From positions 1 to 64,000 of the IMG/VR virus record IMGVR_UViG_3300042482_001026: 64,000 nucleotides of DNA; one strand, 5' to 3'. The notes beneath the pieces are model-generated. The model saw only the letters and a program-made list of their open reading frames with translations. It ran no database searches and was not told the DNA's origin. Shown here in pieces: positions 25,190-32,841 of this stretch. This DNA comes from a virus. A program made the position numbers and the translations under genes. The first letter of the stretch is position 1; each line of letters starts with the position of its first letter.

Positions 25190-25250
25190 GAGAAACCTCC
25201 ACGCAATAACTGACACGCTATCCGAAATGGATAGCGCGACGCATTGCAGA

Positions 25251-25261
25251 TAATATGACGC
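25251..25261 (-). promoter_or_regulatory. promoter-like element GCGTCATATTA
   Basis: Matches the element at 24097-24107 in 10 of 11 positions and lies 62 nt before the 24428 start. It is followed by the perfect 8-bp hairpin CGCTATCC/GGATAGCG at 25216-25236 in the transcript leader. Confidence 0.4.
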
Positions 25262-25277
25262 GTTTAGGGTCTGTTAT

Positions 25278-25910
25278 TTAGTCGTCGTAATCGTCGTCAT
25301 TACGCGGTATTGGCGCTTGTCTGACTTGTTTCTTTTTGTCTTCTTTGAACGTGACACTCGTTATCATTTCGACTGGACCAAAATAATAGTCTGCCTGCAT
25401 CTTGACCACAGGCAATAATGTCTCAGTATCGACTTCTGTAACCGCACCATCTTTTACCGCAGGAACTGTCAATGCCGTTGCACCGTCAGGCAGATACACA
25501 TACCTCTGCGGCCCCTTAGTGACAGGCAGAGGTACGCCATAAAAAGGAAATACATAAACGTCTTTACCTTCTGCCGAACTTAAATACTTGGCCAAGGCTA
25601 CAGACGTGCGTACGTTCTTAATCTTAGGAGCCTCGCCGTCTGCGCATTCGACAATCCAATAACCTATCGACGTGAAATTAGGAACGACGTCACCCACAGG
25701 CATTTCGGCTGCAACTTTTTCTTGAATGACGGTTCGTGTAAATTCGCTTAATTTGGCAAAGCTGTTTTTAAATAACTGTGCGTCATCACATACAACTGTT
25801 TTATGCATAGCCAATTCACGCGATACAGGACTACGCCGTGTTTCTTCTACCGTCTCTTTGCCGACGGGACTTAATTTGTCAAACCATGTGTTCCACGCAG
25901 CCAGTGCCAT
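25278..25910 (-). CDS. unknown protein with acidic tail (210 aa)
   Basis: A 210-aa protein without recognised domain. Residues 75-170 look beta-rich (SIGYWIVECADGEAP, VYVFPFYGVPLPVT, RYVYLPDGATALTV), the end is a basic-then-acidic tail (KKKQVRQAPIPRNDDDYDD). The start makes TAATG with the upstream stop and has only a weak ribosome-binding site. It heads a run of four genes (25278-28160) of 210-298 aa that are tightly linked; virion or assembly roles are likely from position, but nothing proves it. Confidence 0.55.
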   Translation of the reverse strand: MALAAWNTWFDKLSPVGKETVEETRRSPVSRELAMHKTVVCDDAQLFKNSFAKLSEFTRTVIQEKVAAEMPVGDVVPNFTSIGYWIVECADGEAPKIKNVRTSVALAKYLSSAEGKDVYVFPFYGVPLPVTKGPQRYVYLPDGATALTVPAVKDGAVTEVDTETLLPVVKMQADYYFGPVEMITSVTFKEDKKKQVRQAPIPRNDDDYDD

Positions 25911-26569
25911 TACACACCATTCTTCGTATTAGCAATTTCAACCAGAGGATTCTTACCCGCCGCAAACGCATCAAAAAACGTTTGCATTTCTTTCTCAGGC
26001 GGCAATTTTATGGGATAGGGAATCAGCTCGTCTGGCTTAAAACAAATCGTGCTGTTGTTGGAAATGATCCCTATTGCTTTGATGGGTATGACATTGGATA
26101 CGAGCATATGCAAATCAGACGCTAGTGGATCGGCAATGTTAAATGTCTGTATCGCAAACTTGGCTGCAAGCTTACGCGCCAAACTAAACATTGTGATGCC
26201 ACAGATGTGATCTTCAAGCGCAGGCCATTGTTCTTTCTGTATGGCAAACAATGTGTGATTCCACGAAGAATCGCCGTCGGTTTTAACTAGATTCTTAAAG
26301 ATCGACGAAAAGAATTTATGCTTATAGATTTTTAAAGGCGCAGTCATGTCTTTCTGCAAATCAACAAAATGTCCATCAACAAAAGCACCGTGCAAGTTAG
26401 CCAACGCCGGCGTGAAAAATACAAAGTCGGCTAACATCTCGTAGAGAGATTTAGATAACCCCAAAGGCAAAGGCACTTTCGGAAACTGTTCAGCGAAATC
26501 GTGTGCCTTACCTAAGCTCACGATTTCTTTCGTGGGATTATTTGCACGGGCTTGTTGTTGACGTGACAT
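25910..26569 (-). CDS. unknown protein (219 aa)
   Basis: A 219-aa protein of mixed alpha/beta composition. Features visible: a polar N-terminus (SRQQQARANNPTKEIV), a region LHMLVSNVIPIKAIGIISNNSTICF that looks like paired strands, and a helical end (EKEMQTFFDAFAAGKNPLVE). Coupled to the next gene by TAATG and 4 nt from the preceding one. No family recognised. Confidence 0.5.
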   Translation of the reverse strand: MSRQQQARANNPTKEIVSLGKAHDFAEQFPKVPLPLGLSKSLYEMLADFVFFTPALANLHGAFVDGHFVDLQKDMTAPLKIYKHKFFSSIFKNLVKTDGDSSWNHTLFAIQKEQWPALEDHICGITMFSLARKLAAKFAIQTFNIADPLASDLHMLVSNVIPIKAIGIISNNSTICFKPDELIPYPIKLPPEKEMQTFFDAFAAGKNPLVEIANTKNGV

Positions 26570-26573
26570 AATA

Positions 26574-27254
26574 TTAGTCGTTCAAAAAGCCAAGTTGCGC
26601 AGCTAGTTCCGTAATTAACCAGCTATCCTGTTGTACATTAACGTGCGGCCGTGTCCAACTGGAAACATCCCATTTCTTGGTTGCGTCGTCCGTTTCCCAT
26701 GGCTTGCGCAATTTCAAGACAATAGGCCACGACAACGAAAACTCAGAAGGCATCACCGCTTCGGTAATATCTCTGTGGTTAGCATTATTATACCAAAGTC
26801 GCAATGGCACTTGCACTTTGCTGTCAGGTAACGTGCAGTCCAAACCAAGCATCTTTAAAAACAGCCGCGTGTCAAACCCAATAAACACGACGTTGGAATT
26901 TGCCGTGTCTAAGATGTCGCCGACGAACGCATCAGGGTTATTACGTAAGATCCACGAGGCTGCGGCTTCGGCAACTGTCAGACCATCCGCAGCGTCACGG
27001 TCTTTGCTGGACCATTTACCCACAAGCTGTTTCTGCAAATCTACAAGCATCACTTCATCGAACGTACCCGTATAAGGTTGGTTAGCTGCATCGGCCTCGA
27101 AACTGTCCTTACGTTCTTTAATGTACTTGGAGATCTTGTCGGCGTCCTTGTAGTTAGACGGCGCCTTAAAGTCCGGGGTCATCGAAGCAATATTGTCAGG
27201 ATCCACAAGTTTAGTTGTAAACGACACAATAATTCTTGTAGTCTTGCTGCTCAT
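26574..27254 (-). CDS. unknown protein (226 aa)
   Basis: A 226-aa protein with a beta-rich start (TRIIVSFTTKLVDPDN) and end (FSLSWPIVLKLRKPW, VNVQQDSWLITELAAQLG), and a helical middle (LTVAEAAASWILRNNPDAFVG). AAGGAA precedes the ATG. It sits between the 27264 and 25910 genes with 4- and 9-nt spacing. No motif recognised. Confidence 0.5.
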   Translation of the reverse strand: MSSKTTRIIVSFTTKLVDPDNIASMTPDFKAPSNYKDADKISKYIKERKDSFEADAANQPYTGTFDEVMLVDLQKQLVGKWSSKDRDAADGLTVAEAAASWILRNNPDAFVGDILDTANSNVVFIGFDTRLFLKMLGLDCTLPDSKVQVPLRLWYNNANHRDITEAVMPSEFSLSWPIVLKLRKPWETDDATKKWDVSSWTRPHVNVQQDSWLITELAAQLGFLND

Positions 27255-27263
27255 ATACGTTCC

Positions 27264-28160
27264 TTAAGTAATGTTGCCGTTTTCGTCTACCCGGCGCAAC
27301 TGGCTGAATACGCGCAGTTGCTCATACTCGGGTCCTGTAATATCTGAATCCGTCGTCGGCACCGCTCCAAGCAATGCCGAACCTAGCTGTTGACACATAC
27401 GCCAAATAACCTTGTGCGCGTTACCAGCCGTAGCGCCGACAGGTTGACCCACGAATAACTCAGGGTGGGCCAACGCCAAATCATCAACAATAACCAAGTC
27501 AGGCGGTACATCCATTTGTTTGAGAATGGATATAGACGTGAACTTGCCAAAGGTGCTGGGATTCTTAGCGACATCTTTCCACTGTTCAGCAGAAAACGAA
27601 CAGTACATGGCAGACTGCTTATCAGGCTCAGGCTGCATGCCAAAGCGTAGAACCACCATACCAGCTACTTCTGCTGCGGCGGACGTGGCGTTCAATAAGG
27701 CACTAATTTGAGTCGGGTCACCTGCCAGTGTCAAAGACCTGTCTCTGGCAAGTGTCATCGTGTCAGATGGGAGCCTAAACCCTAGAGGTACAGGTGTCTC
27801 CCTTCGGCGTTGTTCCAGTACAAGAAGCTGCTCTTCCTCAATCTTGGAATGCTCAGCCATCTTTTCCTGAAGCCACGGAAGCACAGCACTATGCAATCCC
27901 GTGAACAGTTGCTTTTCCTGAAACGGCTTAGCGGCAGCGTGCATGGCCGACTGTACGATAATGTCACACGACAAGGGATGGTACTCAGCATCATCCTTGG
28001 GAGTGTCGAGCATCTTCTGCAATTCCGAATACGCAACCACATAGGCTCGGCGCAACGACAGAAGCACATTGAAAATGCGTAAGCCTTCAGGGTCTTCTAA
28101 AAACCTAGACACGTCCTGAGTTGCTTCGACCTGTGCCTTGTCCGCTTCTGTCACTTCCAT
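27264..28160 (-). CDS. unknown protein with a Walker B-like strand (298 aa)
   Basis: A 298-aa protein. Residues 1-125 are helical (RIFNVLLSLRRAYVVAYSEL, and LPWLQEKMAEHSKIEEEQLL). The second half has SLTLAGDPTQISALLNATS, VLRFGMQPEPD and PPDLVIVDDLALAHPELF, in which LVIVDDL resembles a Walker B strand, but no Walker A loop is present. It could be a degenerate P-loop protein or the likeness may be chance. It is preceded by a good ribosome-binding site (AGGAG) and starts the four-gene run. Confidence 0.5.
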   Translation of the reverse strand: MEVTEADKAQVEATQDVSRFLEDPEGLRIFNVLLSLRRAYVVAYSELQKMLDTPKDDAEYHPLSCDIIVQSAMHAAAKPFQEKQLFTGLHSAVLPWLQEKMAEHSKIEEEQLLVLEQRRRETPVPLGFRLPSDTMTLARDRSLTLAGDPTQISALLNATSAAAEVAGMVVLRFGMQPEPDKQSAMYCSFSAEQWKDVAKNPSTFGKFTSISILKQMDVPPDLVIVDDLALAHPELFVGQPVGATAGNAHKVIWRMCQQLGSALLGAVPTTDSDITGPEYEQLRVFSQLRRVDENGNIT

Positions 28161-28169
28161 TACACACTC

Positions 28170-28406
28170 CTAAGAAAAATGCCGAGCCAGTACGAGACGC
28201 TTGCCGCACGCAGGCATCAACAAACGTTTCTTGTAACCATTGCCTACATTAACGCCACGGTAGTAAATCACAGCTTGAATTAACTTACCAACAAACTTGT
28301 ACGTCGTCTTGTAACTACTCTTGCCACGTCCAACTTGTATCAAGAATTCAGTCTCATCAGTGTACGCAATATTCTTACCGTCAAGCTCGGATATGTATGT
28401 CTGCAT
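28170..28406 (-). CDS. small protein, paralog of 28416-28658
   Basis: A 78-aa protein. FLIQVGRGKSSYKTTYKFVG and KKRLLMPACGKRLVLARHF align with FLLQVGSGSDAYSV and KKRLVMPYGTNRHILARTY of the next gene, in the same order and spacing, so the two arose by duplication. Beta-rich with a basic end. AAGGGA precedes the ATG. Function unknown. Confidence 0.6.
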   Translation of the reverse strand: MQTYISELDGKNIAYTDETEFLIQVGRGKSSYKTTYKFVGKLIQAVIYYRGVNVGNGYKKRLLMPACGKRLVLARHFS

Positions 28407-28415
28407 AGTCGTCCC

Positions 28416-28658
28416 TTAAACGTTGTAAGTACGTGCCAGTATGTGACGATTGGTTCCGTAAGGCATCACTAATCGTTTCTTATCGCCCTTCTCAAGTTGA
28501 ATGCTGTCGTAACATTCAAGAGCCAGCCTTAAATTTCCTCTTATCGACTTTGTGACGGAGTAGGCATCGCTGCCCGAACCTACTTGCAGTAAGAACAATG
28601 TGGCGCTGTGCCAATTGATCTGTCTTCCCTTGTAAATAATCGATCGTAACTTTGTCAT
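28416..28658 (-). CDS. small protein, paralog of 28170-28406
   Basis: An 80-aa protein; see the neighbour for the alignment. I start it at the ATG at 28658, which forms TGATG with the RuvC stop; a GTG sits three bases earlier. The shared core is F-L-(I/L)-Q-V-G-x-G followed by KKRL(L/V)MP and LAR. A small beta-barrel or OB-like fold would fit, without proof. Confidence 0.6.
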   Translation of the reverse strand: MTKLRSIIYKGRQINWHSATLFLLQVGSGSDAYSVTKSIRGNLRLALECYDSIQLEKGDKKRLVMPYGTNRHILARTYNV

Positions 28659-29221
28659 CACGCACCATATACCTTTCTGCGTAAATACTCCGCCAGCAAC
28701 AAACCCTCCGCGCGATTGTGATCAGCCTTACGGGTAAGTTTGACGTTGGGGAACATGGCTGCGGCTTTCATGCGGCTGAATTCTTTATCCTTGCCCTGAA
28801 GCCCCATGTTCTTCTTCCATGAAATTGGAGCTACGACTTCGTGGTAATAATCTAGCGCCGTAAAGAACAAAGACCACATACCAAAACCAACACCTACACG
28901 AAAACCTGTGTAGGCATTGGCTCCTTTACCTTTGATCTGAACCTGCGCCTCTTCCACGCAAACCCTGATCCGTTTACGCAAAGGATTGAAAGGCTTAAAC
29001 AATTCGACGATAGCTCTGTGATCAAACAGAGTTTTGGTTTTGGAAGAACCATCTAGTTTCTTGCCAGAGCGTTCCGTTTTGTATGTGGGTATGTCCACCA
29101 CACACGCAAAGTTGCCACACAGAAATCCAATGGCGCCTTCCGATCCGGGATCAATTCCCACAAAGATGAGTTCTTCGCTATTGGCGACACTTTTCAGAAA
29201 CTCATCCATGTGTTGACTCAC
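28658..29221 (-). CDS. ruvC: RuvC-like Holliday junction resolvase
   Basis: A 187-aa RNase H-fold protein. FVGIDPGSEGAIGF has the first catalytic Asp (D24), IRVCVEEAQ has the acidic residue after strand 4 (E89/E90), and KADHNRAEGLLLAEYL (about 166-180) is the C-terminal motif with D167 and E172. These are the four-acid pattern of RuvC-type resolvases. It would cut four-way junctions left by recombination-dependent replication before packaging. The start is GTG at 29221 with ATG at 29209 as an alternative. It is transcribed in the middle block, downstream of the recombination genes. Confidence 0.85.
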   Translation of the reverse strand: MSQHMDEFLKSVANSEELIFVGIDPGSEGAIGFLCGNFACVVDIPTYKTERSGKKLDGSSKTKTLFDHRAIVELFKPFNPLRKRIRVCVEEAQVQIKGKGANAYTGFRVGVGFGMWSLFFTALDYYHEVVAPISWKKNMGLQGKDKEFSRMKAAAMFPNVKLTRKADHNRAEGLLLAEYLRRKVYGA

Positions 29222-29414
29222 TGTAAGTGCTTATAAGTTTCGTCAGGTAATCCTGAGCTTTTTTCAGATCGTCTACACCGTTCTTATCCCTGTAACGCGC
29301 AATGTACTTAATGACATTGCCTTGCAGAAAACCTTGAAACTGATCCTTTGTCATCCACGCTTCCATGGCATCCCACGGCTGAATTGATTTGTTGTAATGC
29401 TCAGGTGTCGCCAT
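29202..29414 (-). CDS. DUF3310-like protein
   Basis: A 70-aa protein started at the ATG at 29414 behind GGAGGAT. It begins MATPEHYNKSIQPWDAME and continues FLQGNVIKYIARYRDKNGV, then DLKKAQDYLTKLI. This is the full DUF3310 pattern (P.HY..-I.p.d.iea... GN.iKYi.Ry..KnG..DL.Ka..Yl..Li) common in phages, often called nucleotide-kinase-associated; its biochemical role is not established. It overlaps the upstream gene by 14 nt and the RuvC gene by 20 nt. Confidence 0.85.
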   Translation of the reverse strand: MATPEHYNKSIQPWDAMEAWMTKDQFQGFLQGNVIKYIARYRDKNGVDDLKKAQDYLTKLISTYSESTHG

Positions 29415-29628
29415 GGTTATCCTCCGGATCAGCATCAAGGGAATCCCACAACAACAGGTCGTGGCGATATGGCTTGTATAAGTGATGCCTGTCTCTTTCC
29501 CGATGCAGATCAATAGCGCGTCTCAAGCGTTTGACTTCTGCCATCAGCCGCCGCGCAGATACTACTGTGTCTGTCGGCGTGCTGATGGTCAACATAGCTT
29601 CGATGATTCTCAATTCATTTTCAGTCAT
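29401..29628 (-). CDS. unknown small protein (75 aa)
   Basis: A 75-aa protein, helical N-terminus (ENELRIIEAMLTI, ARRLMAEVKRLRRAIDLHRE) and an acidic C-terminus (WDSLDADPEDNHGDT). The ATG overlaps the upstream stop by 8 nt. A helical bundle or small coiled coil. No family recognised. Confidence 0.5.
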   Translation of the reverse strand: MTENELRIIEAMLTISTPTDTVVSARRLMAEVKRLRRAIDLHRERDRHHLYKPYRHDLLLWDSLDADPEDNHGDT

Positions 29629-29857
29629 GAGGACACAGCAGGTCGCGCGCCCACTCCTGTACCATCATTTCGCCTTTTACCGTCACCGAACAGTTATCGA
29701 CAATCGCTCCGCGCAATTCTTGAATGGTGTCAATCAACTTGGCAATGGCACAGGCAGAGTGCCGCAAGTGACATTCTTGCCAATGTGTTGCACCGTCGTT
29801 AGATTGCTTGTCCACGAAATTTAATTTCATGAACACCAGATCTGCATCACTTAACAT
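29621..29857 (-). CDS. unknown small protein (78 aa)
   Basis: A 78-aa, mostly helical protein (CHLRHSACAIAKLIDTIQEL, VKGEMMVQEWARDLL). Residues include HWQECHLRHSAC, which could bind a metal with two His and two Cys, but spacing is irregular. GAGGGA lies before the ATG. Coupled to genes on both sides. Function unknown. Confidence 0.5.
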   Translation of the reverse strand: MLSDADLVFMKLNFVDKQSNDGATHWQECHLRHSACAIAKLIDTIQELRGAIVDNCSVTVKGEMMVQEWARDLLCPHD

Positions 29858-29858
29858 T

Positions 29859-30089
29859 TCAATCCCTCACATACAAGCGTTTGCCGCGCACTTCGACAAA
29901 ACAACTACCCACATTGCTGATCAATGTGCAGTACACCCGATACTTACGCTTGTCATTTGCAAACACCAACATCTTGTCAGTAGCTATTTTCCTGCCGTAT
30001 CCCGAGGGAGACTGTCCGGGCCGTAGCCCTCCGGGTGAAACTCTTACTGGTTTTTCAATGAGCGTATAGTTCTCAGCATAAGTAATCAT
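29859..30089 (-). CDS. unknown small basic protein (76 aa)
   Basis: A 76-aa beta-rich protein started at the ATG at 30089, which makes TGATG with the stop of the exonuclease gene. It has a Gly/Pro/Ser-rich loop (SPGGLRPGQSPSGYGRK) and a strand-rich second half (KMLVFANDKRKYRVYCTL, VGSCFVEVRGKRLYVRD). No motif recognised. Confidence 0.5.
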   Translation of the reverse strand: MITYAENYTLIEKPVRVSPGGLRPGQSPSGYGRKIATDKMLVFANDKRKYRVYCTLISNVGSCFVEVRGKRLYVRD

Positions 30090-30913
30090 CAATTATTCCT
30101 TTGACCTCTGTAACGTGTTAGGGCGTCAGATCTAATAACCGCAGGCAAACCTGCATTAGGAGTTTCTGTCACAGTTTCCGGTACGAGCAATTGCCGAAAT
30201 TTTTCCATCAAAATATGCACACAAAATGCGTCTACACTTGCATTGTGCATTTGTGATTTGTTGACGTGCTGATCAAAACCATATTTAACAAAACAATGTT
30301 CGCCTAAGTTTGATTTAAGCCCTTTTATTCTAAGCGCATTTAATCGCATAAAGTAAGAACGTAATGTGTCAGCTGGCTTAGGAATTGTTACCGGTGTCGG
30401 CCCCAATCCATTAGCTTTCTCGATTCCGTTGGTGTCGATGATGCAGTTATCGTTAAACGTAACTTTGGGAAACTTGAACCTTTGAATGTTGTTGAGAAAC
30501 ATAGGTTCGTCAAAGGCGTAGATGTTGTGCCCGATGACAGGCACGCCTTTGGATAGAAGCGTATTAATCATTTGCGCGTAAAACGTGAATACCTCTTCAG
30601 GTGGTTTACCTTCACGTTTCATGCGCTGGAAATCGAGGTGAAATTGCACTCCTCTTGCGGCCATGGCATTAGATACATTCTGTAACTTGCCTTCTATGGC
30701 GTCAGCGAGATCAGCTTGATGTTTAGTCCAGTCCACAATTGTTGTGAGCCTGTCCACCACTTCGCCGTTACGAACCAGACAGTGACCGAACTCCACAATC
30801 AAATCGTTCTGCAAATCTAGCCCTGTGGTTTCAACGTCGATGACGAAGTAATCACGTGGCCAGCCGCCTCCGTACAGTTTACGAAACTCAGCTGGCCAGT
30901 GATTAGCGATCAT
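30089..30913 (-). CDS. DEDDh-family 3'-5' exonuclease
   Basis: A 274-aa protein with the DnaQ/RNase T exonuclease motifs: YFVIDVETTGLDLQNDLIVEFG (first D and E at about 26 and 28), VPVIGHNIYAFDEPMF (ExoII, with the conserved N and D) and MHNASVDAFCVHILMEKF (ExoIII, HxxxxD). It could proofread, trim DNA ends or degrade host nucleic acid. Two ATG codons (30916, 30913) overlap the upstream stop; the second has better spacing from GGAGAG. It lies between RuvC-side genes and ThyX. Confidence 0.85.
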   Translation of the reverse strand: MIANHWPAEFRKLYGGGWPRDYFVIDVETTGLDLQNDLIVEFGHCLVRNGEVVDRLTTIVDWTKHQADLADAIEGKLQNVSNAMAARGVQFHLDFQRMKREGKPPEEVFTFYAQMINTLLSKGVPVIGHNIYAFDEPMFLNNIQRFKFPKVTFNDNCIIDTNGIEKANGLGPTPVTIPKPADTLRSYFMRLNALRIKGLKSNLGEHCFVKYGFDQHVNKSQMHNASVDAFCVHILMEKFRQLLVPETVTETPNAGLPAVIRSDALTRYRGQRNN

Positions 30914-31434
30914 CATGCTCTCCGCGTCAAAATGTGAAACGCATCTTTAATCCGTTGCCATCCTACGTACAAACCTCGACGCCATTTAGGAATGGTCATG
31001 CGGCGGCTCAGATCACGACCATAGTTGGCCAATTCCTGATAATTTTCACACGGAGAATGCTCCGCAACGGAAGCTTCTCTTACCCCAGCCCAGTACACGC
31101 CTGAGATGACGGTACCGAGCAACGCCATATACAAAAACTGCGCAGGCTCTTCCACCTCAAACCAACCAGACTCAGACAACGATTCCATCATAGATTTGGT
31201 CTTAGGATCTGCCGCAGCAGGCACGAACTTGCAGAATGCCGCACAGGCCTGACCAAGTTGCTCATCCGTCACATTGAAATGTTTCTTAAACGCCGTAAGA
31301 CAGTTAGGGTTGTTTTCCAACTCCTCAAGCCTTTGCGCCACAACCATAGCAATGCTGCCAAAGTTGTGCGCTACGTCTCTCTCTGGACGGTATAAGCGCT
31401 TATCGTCTGCTGAGAACCGTGCCTGCAATCCCAT
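30913..31434 (-). CDS. unknown protein (173 aa)
   Basis: A 173-aa, helical protein. It contains SIAMVVAQRLEELENNPNC, VTDEQLGQACAAFCKFVPAA and a hydrophobic stretch (PAQFLYMALLGTVISGVYWAG, about 98-118) that could be a membrane segment, followed by a basic C-terminus (RMTIPKWRRGLYVGWQRIK). AGGAGG precedes the ATG. No family recognised. Confidence 0.5.
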   Translation of the reverse strand: MGLQARFSADDKRLYRPERDVAHNFGSIAMVVAQRLEELENNPNCLTAFKKHFNVTDEQLGQACAAFCKFVPAAADPKTKSMMESLSESGWFEVEEPAQFLYMALLGTVISGVYWAGVREASVAEHSPCENYQELANYGRDLSRRMTIPKWRRGLYVGWQRIKDAFHILTRRA

Positions 31435-31435
31435 G

Positions 31436-32002
31436 TCAAACCTCCTGCTTCAAATCATCGATGTCATCGCCAAGAAAGAACTTTGCTTGTTCTTTTATAT
31501 AATCACTTGGCAGGCATCCGTCTTTAGGTAATTCCTCAGAAAAGTACCGACAGTCCCAACCGGCAGCCTCGTCTCCCGTTACCAGCAAATTGTCTGAGTC
31601 GTAATATGTGCCGTTTCCTGAAATTATCGGTTCCCTCACGTAATTGGCTTCTCCATGCACGCCATGGACTAACAACTTGCCGCCGATTGTGATTGTGAAC
31701 TTAGCGCCGGGTGGTATTTCGCCCAAATCTGAATACTGCTTTCGTGCACCGTCGTCTATCCCGGCATAAGTGAATCCGTAATCGTGACACTCTGGACCAT
31801 CGGGAGTTACCAATAACGCTGCGCCGTACTCAGATTCAGCCAATTCATCCATGGCTGCATCTACACATTTTGCCTCTACTGCAAAGTGCTCAGGGAAGAA
31901 ACTATCGTCAATAGTCACGAGCCAAATAATACCGCCTGCACCCGGATTGATCACTGTTGCTGTAATGGGCTGTCCGCGAAACTTACCTTCTGCACGTACC
32001 AT
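31436..32002 (-). CDS. unknown protein (188 aa)
   Basis: A 188-aa beta-rich protein with EGKFRGQPITATVINPG, IIWLVTIDDSFFPEHFAVEA, and FTITIGGKLLVHGVHGEANY. The first 60 residues look like a small barrel. The end is acidic (FFLGDDIDDLKQEV). AAGGGAG precedes the start. It sits between ThyX and the 30913 gene with 1-nt spacing on both sides. Function unknown. Confidence 0.5.
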   Translation of the reverse strand: MVRAEGKFRGQPITATVINPGAGGIIWLVTIDDSFFPEHFAVEAKCVDAAMDELAESEYGAALLVTPDGPECHDYGFTYAGIDDGARKQYSDLGEIPPGAKFTITIGGKLLVHGVHGEANYVREPIISGNGTYYDSDNLLVTGDEAAGWDCRYFSEELPKDGCLPSDYIKEQAKFFLGDDIDDLKQEV

Positions 32003-32003
32003 G

Positions 32004-32834
32004 TCACTCTCCCTTAGGCTGAGCCAGTTCGTAAGGTGTTGTTCTCATGCCATATACTTCTGGCAAATCATCAACCATCCGAACCTTTGCGTCGCTAAAC
32101 ATGTGTGGATACTTCTTGCTCAGGATCTCGTAGATCTGCGCAAAGACGTATCGGATTTCCCATTCTGCGTGAGCTGACGTGCGCATCTGGATCATGTGCC
32201 TCGCCGCCCTGACATTCATTGAAAACCCAATCTCGTTTGCAACGCCATTGGGTAGAAACATCCGACGCAACGCCGATGTTACTTTTTTCTTGTAATCGAA
32301 CGACTGCTTGGGGTCGTTCAAATTCATGTCTTCGCACGCCATCCGATACTTCATCTCTAGATACTCAAGCGTCAGCTCGATGTCGTGCTTGATGGGCTCC
32401 AAAATCGGATCCCACACAACCTTCAGCTTGTCCGTACGAACATACCGGCCAGACGTCTGACTGTATTCCGTACCGACATGGTGCCGCACCAATTCGTGCG
32501 TGAACACCCTACTACAGTTCGTAATGACGAAGTTAAAGTTCACATGCCCAAAAACAGATCCATGCCCATGTGCCAAACACGCAGCAAGATTAGCTGGAAT
32601 ATCGCGCGTCCTATCAATGTTGTCGTTCTTGCCCGGCGACAATGATGCGTAGCAAAGCTTCGCATAGAAGCTCACTAAGCATTCTGCTGGTGACAATCCT
32701 AGTTCTAGCGCCTGCCTGTATTGATGGATAAAGGCTTGATTGCCCGTATCCTCCAGATACCTGACCAGCTCTATGTCATTAACCTCAGTGAATCCCAGCA
32801 AATATACAGACGGTTTAACAAACGGAGATGGCAT
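32004..32834 (-). CDS. thyX: flavin-dependent thymidylate synthase ThyX
   Basis: A 276-aa protein with the ThyX signature RHHVGTEYSQTSGRY at 117-131, matching the RHR..S.N..S.RY pattern (the third residue is His rather than Arg, as in some viral forms). NIARLAHGHGSVFGHVNF-type sequence before it and RRMFLPNGVANEIGFSMNVR plus RTSAHAEWEIRYVFAQ after it match the dUMP- and FAD-binding parts. It makes dTMP from dUMP with methylene-tetrahydrofolate and FAD, supplying dTTP during replication. It starts at an ATG behind GAGGAT. Confidence 0.9.
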   Translation of the reverse strand: MPSPFVKPSVYLLGFTEVNDIELVRYLEDTGNQAFIHQYRQALELGLSPAECLVSFYAKLCYASLSPGKNDNIDRTRDIPANLAACLAHGHGSVFGHVNFNFVITNCSRVFTHELVRHHVGTEYSQTSGRYVRTDKLKVVWDPILEPIKHDIELTLEYLEMKYRMACEDMNLNDPKQSFDYKKKVTSALRRMFLPNGVANEIGFSMNVRAARHMIQMRTSAHAEWEIRYVFAQIYEILSKKYPHMFSDAKVRMVDDLPEVYGMRTTPYELAQPKGE

Positions 32835-32841
32835 AGAATCC

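Larger units (their letters stand above)
23810..25236. other. hairpin-saturated coding region
   Basis: Across the genes at 23804 and 24428 I find many perfect stem-loops with stems of 5-8 bp and mostly 3-7-nt loops. Stems of 6 bp or more include 23810-23828, 23888-23902, 23948-23963, 23982-23998, 24475-24491, 24615-24632, 24684-24702, 24703-24723, 24806-24824, 24826-24840, 24843-24859, 24890-24907, 24937-24951, 24952-24969, 25131-25145 and 25216-25236. Some are back to back (24684-24702 and 24703-24723). Stems of 5 bp fill much of the rest. The intervening gene 24123-24350 has only one such hairpin of 6 bp. Chance would give about one 6-bp stem with loop 3-7 per 800 bp by my estimate. Confidence 0.85.
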
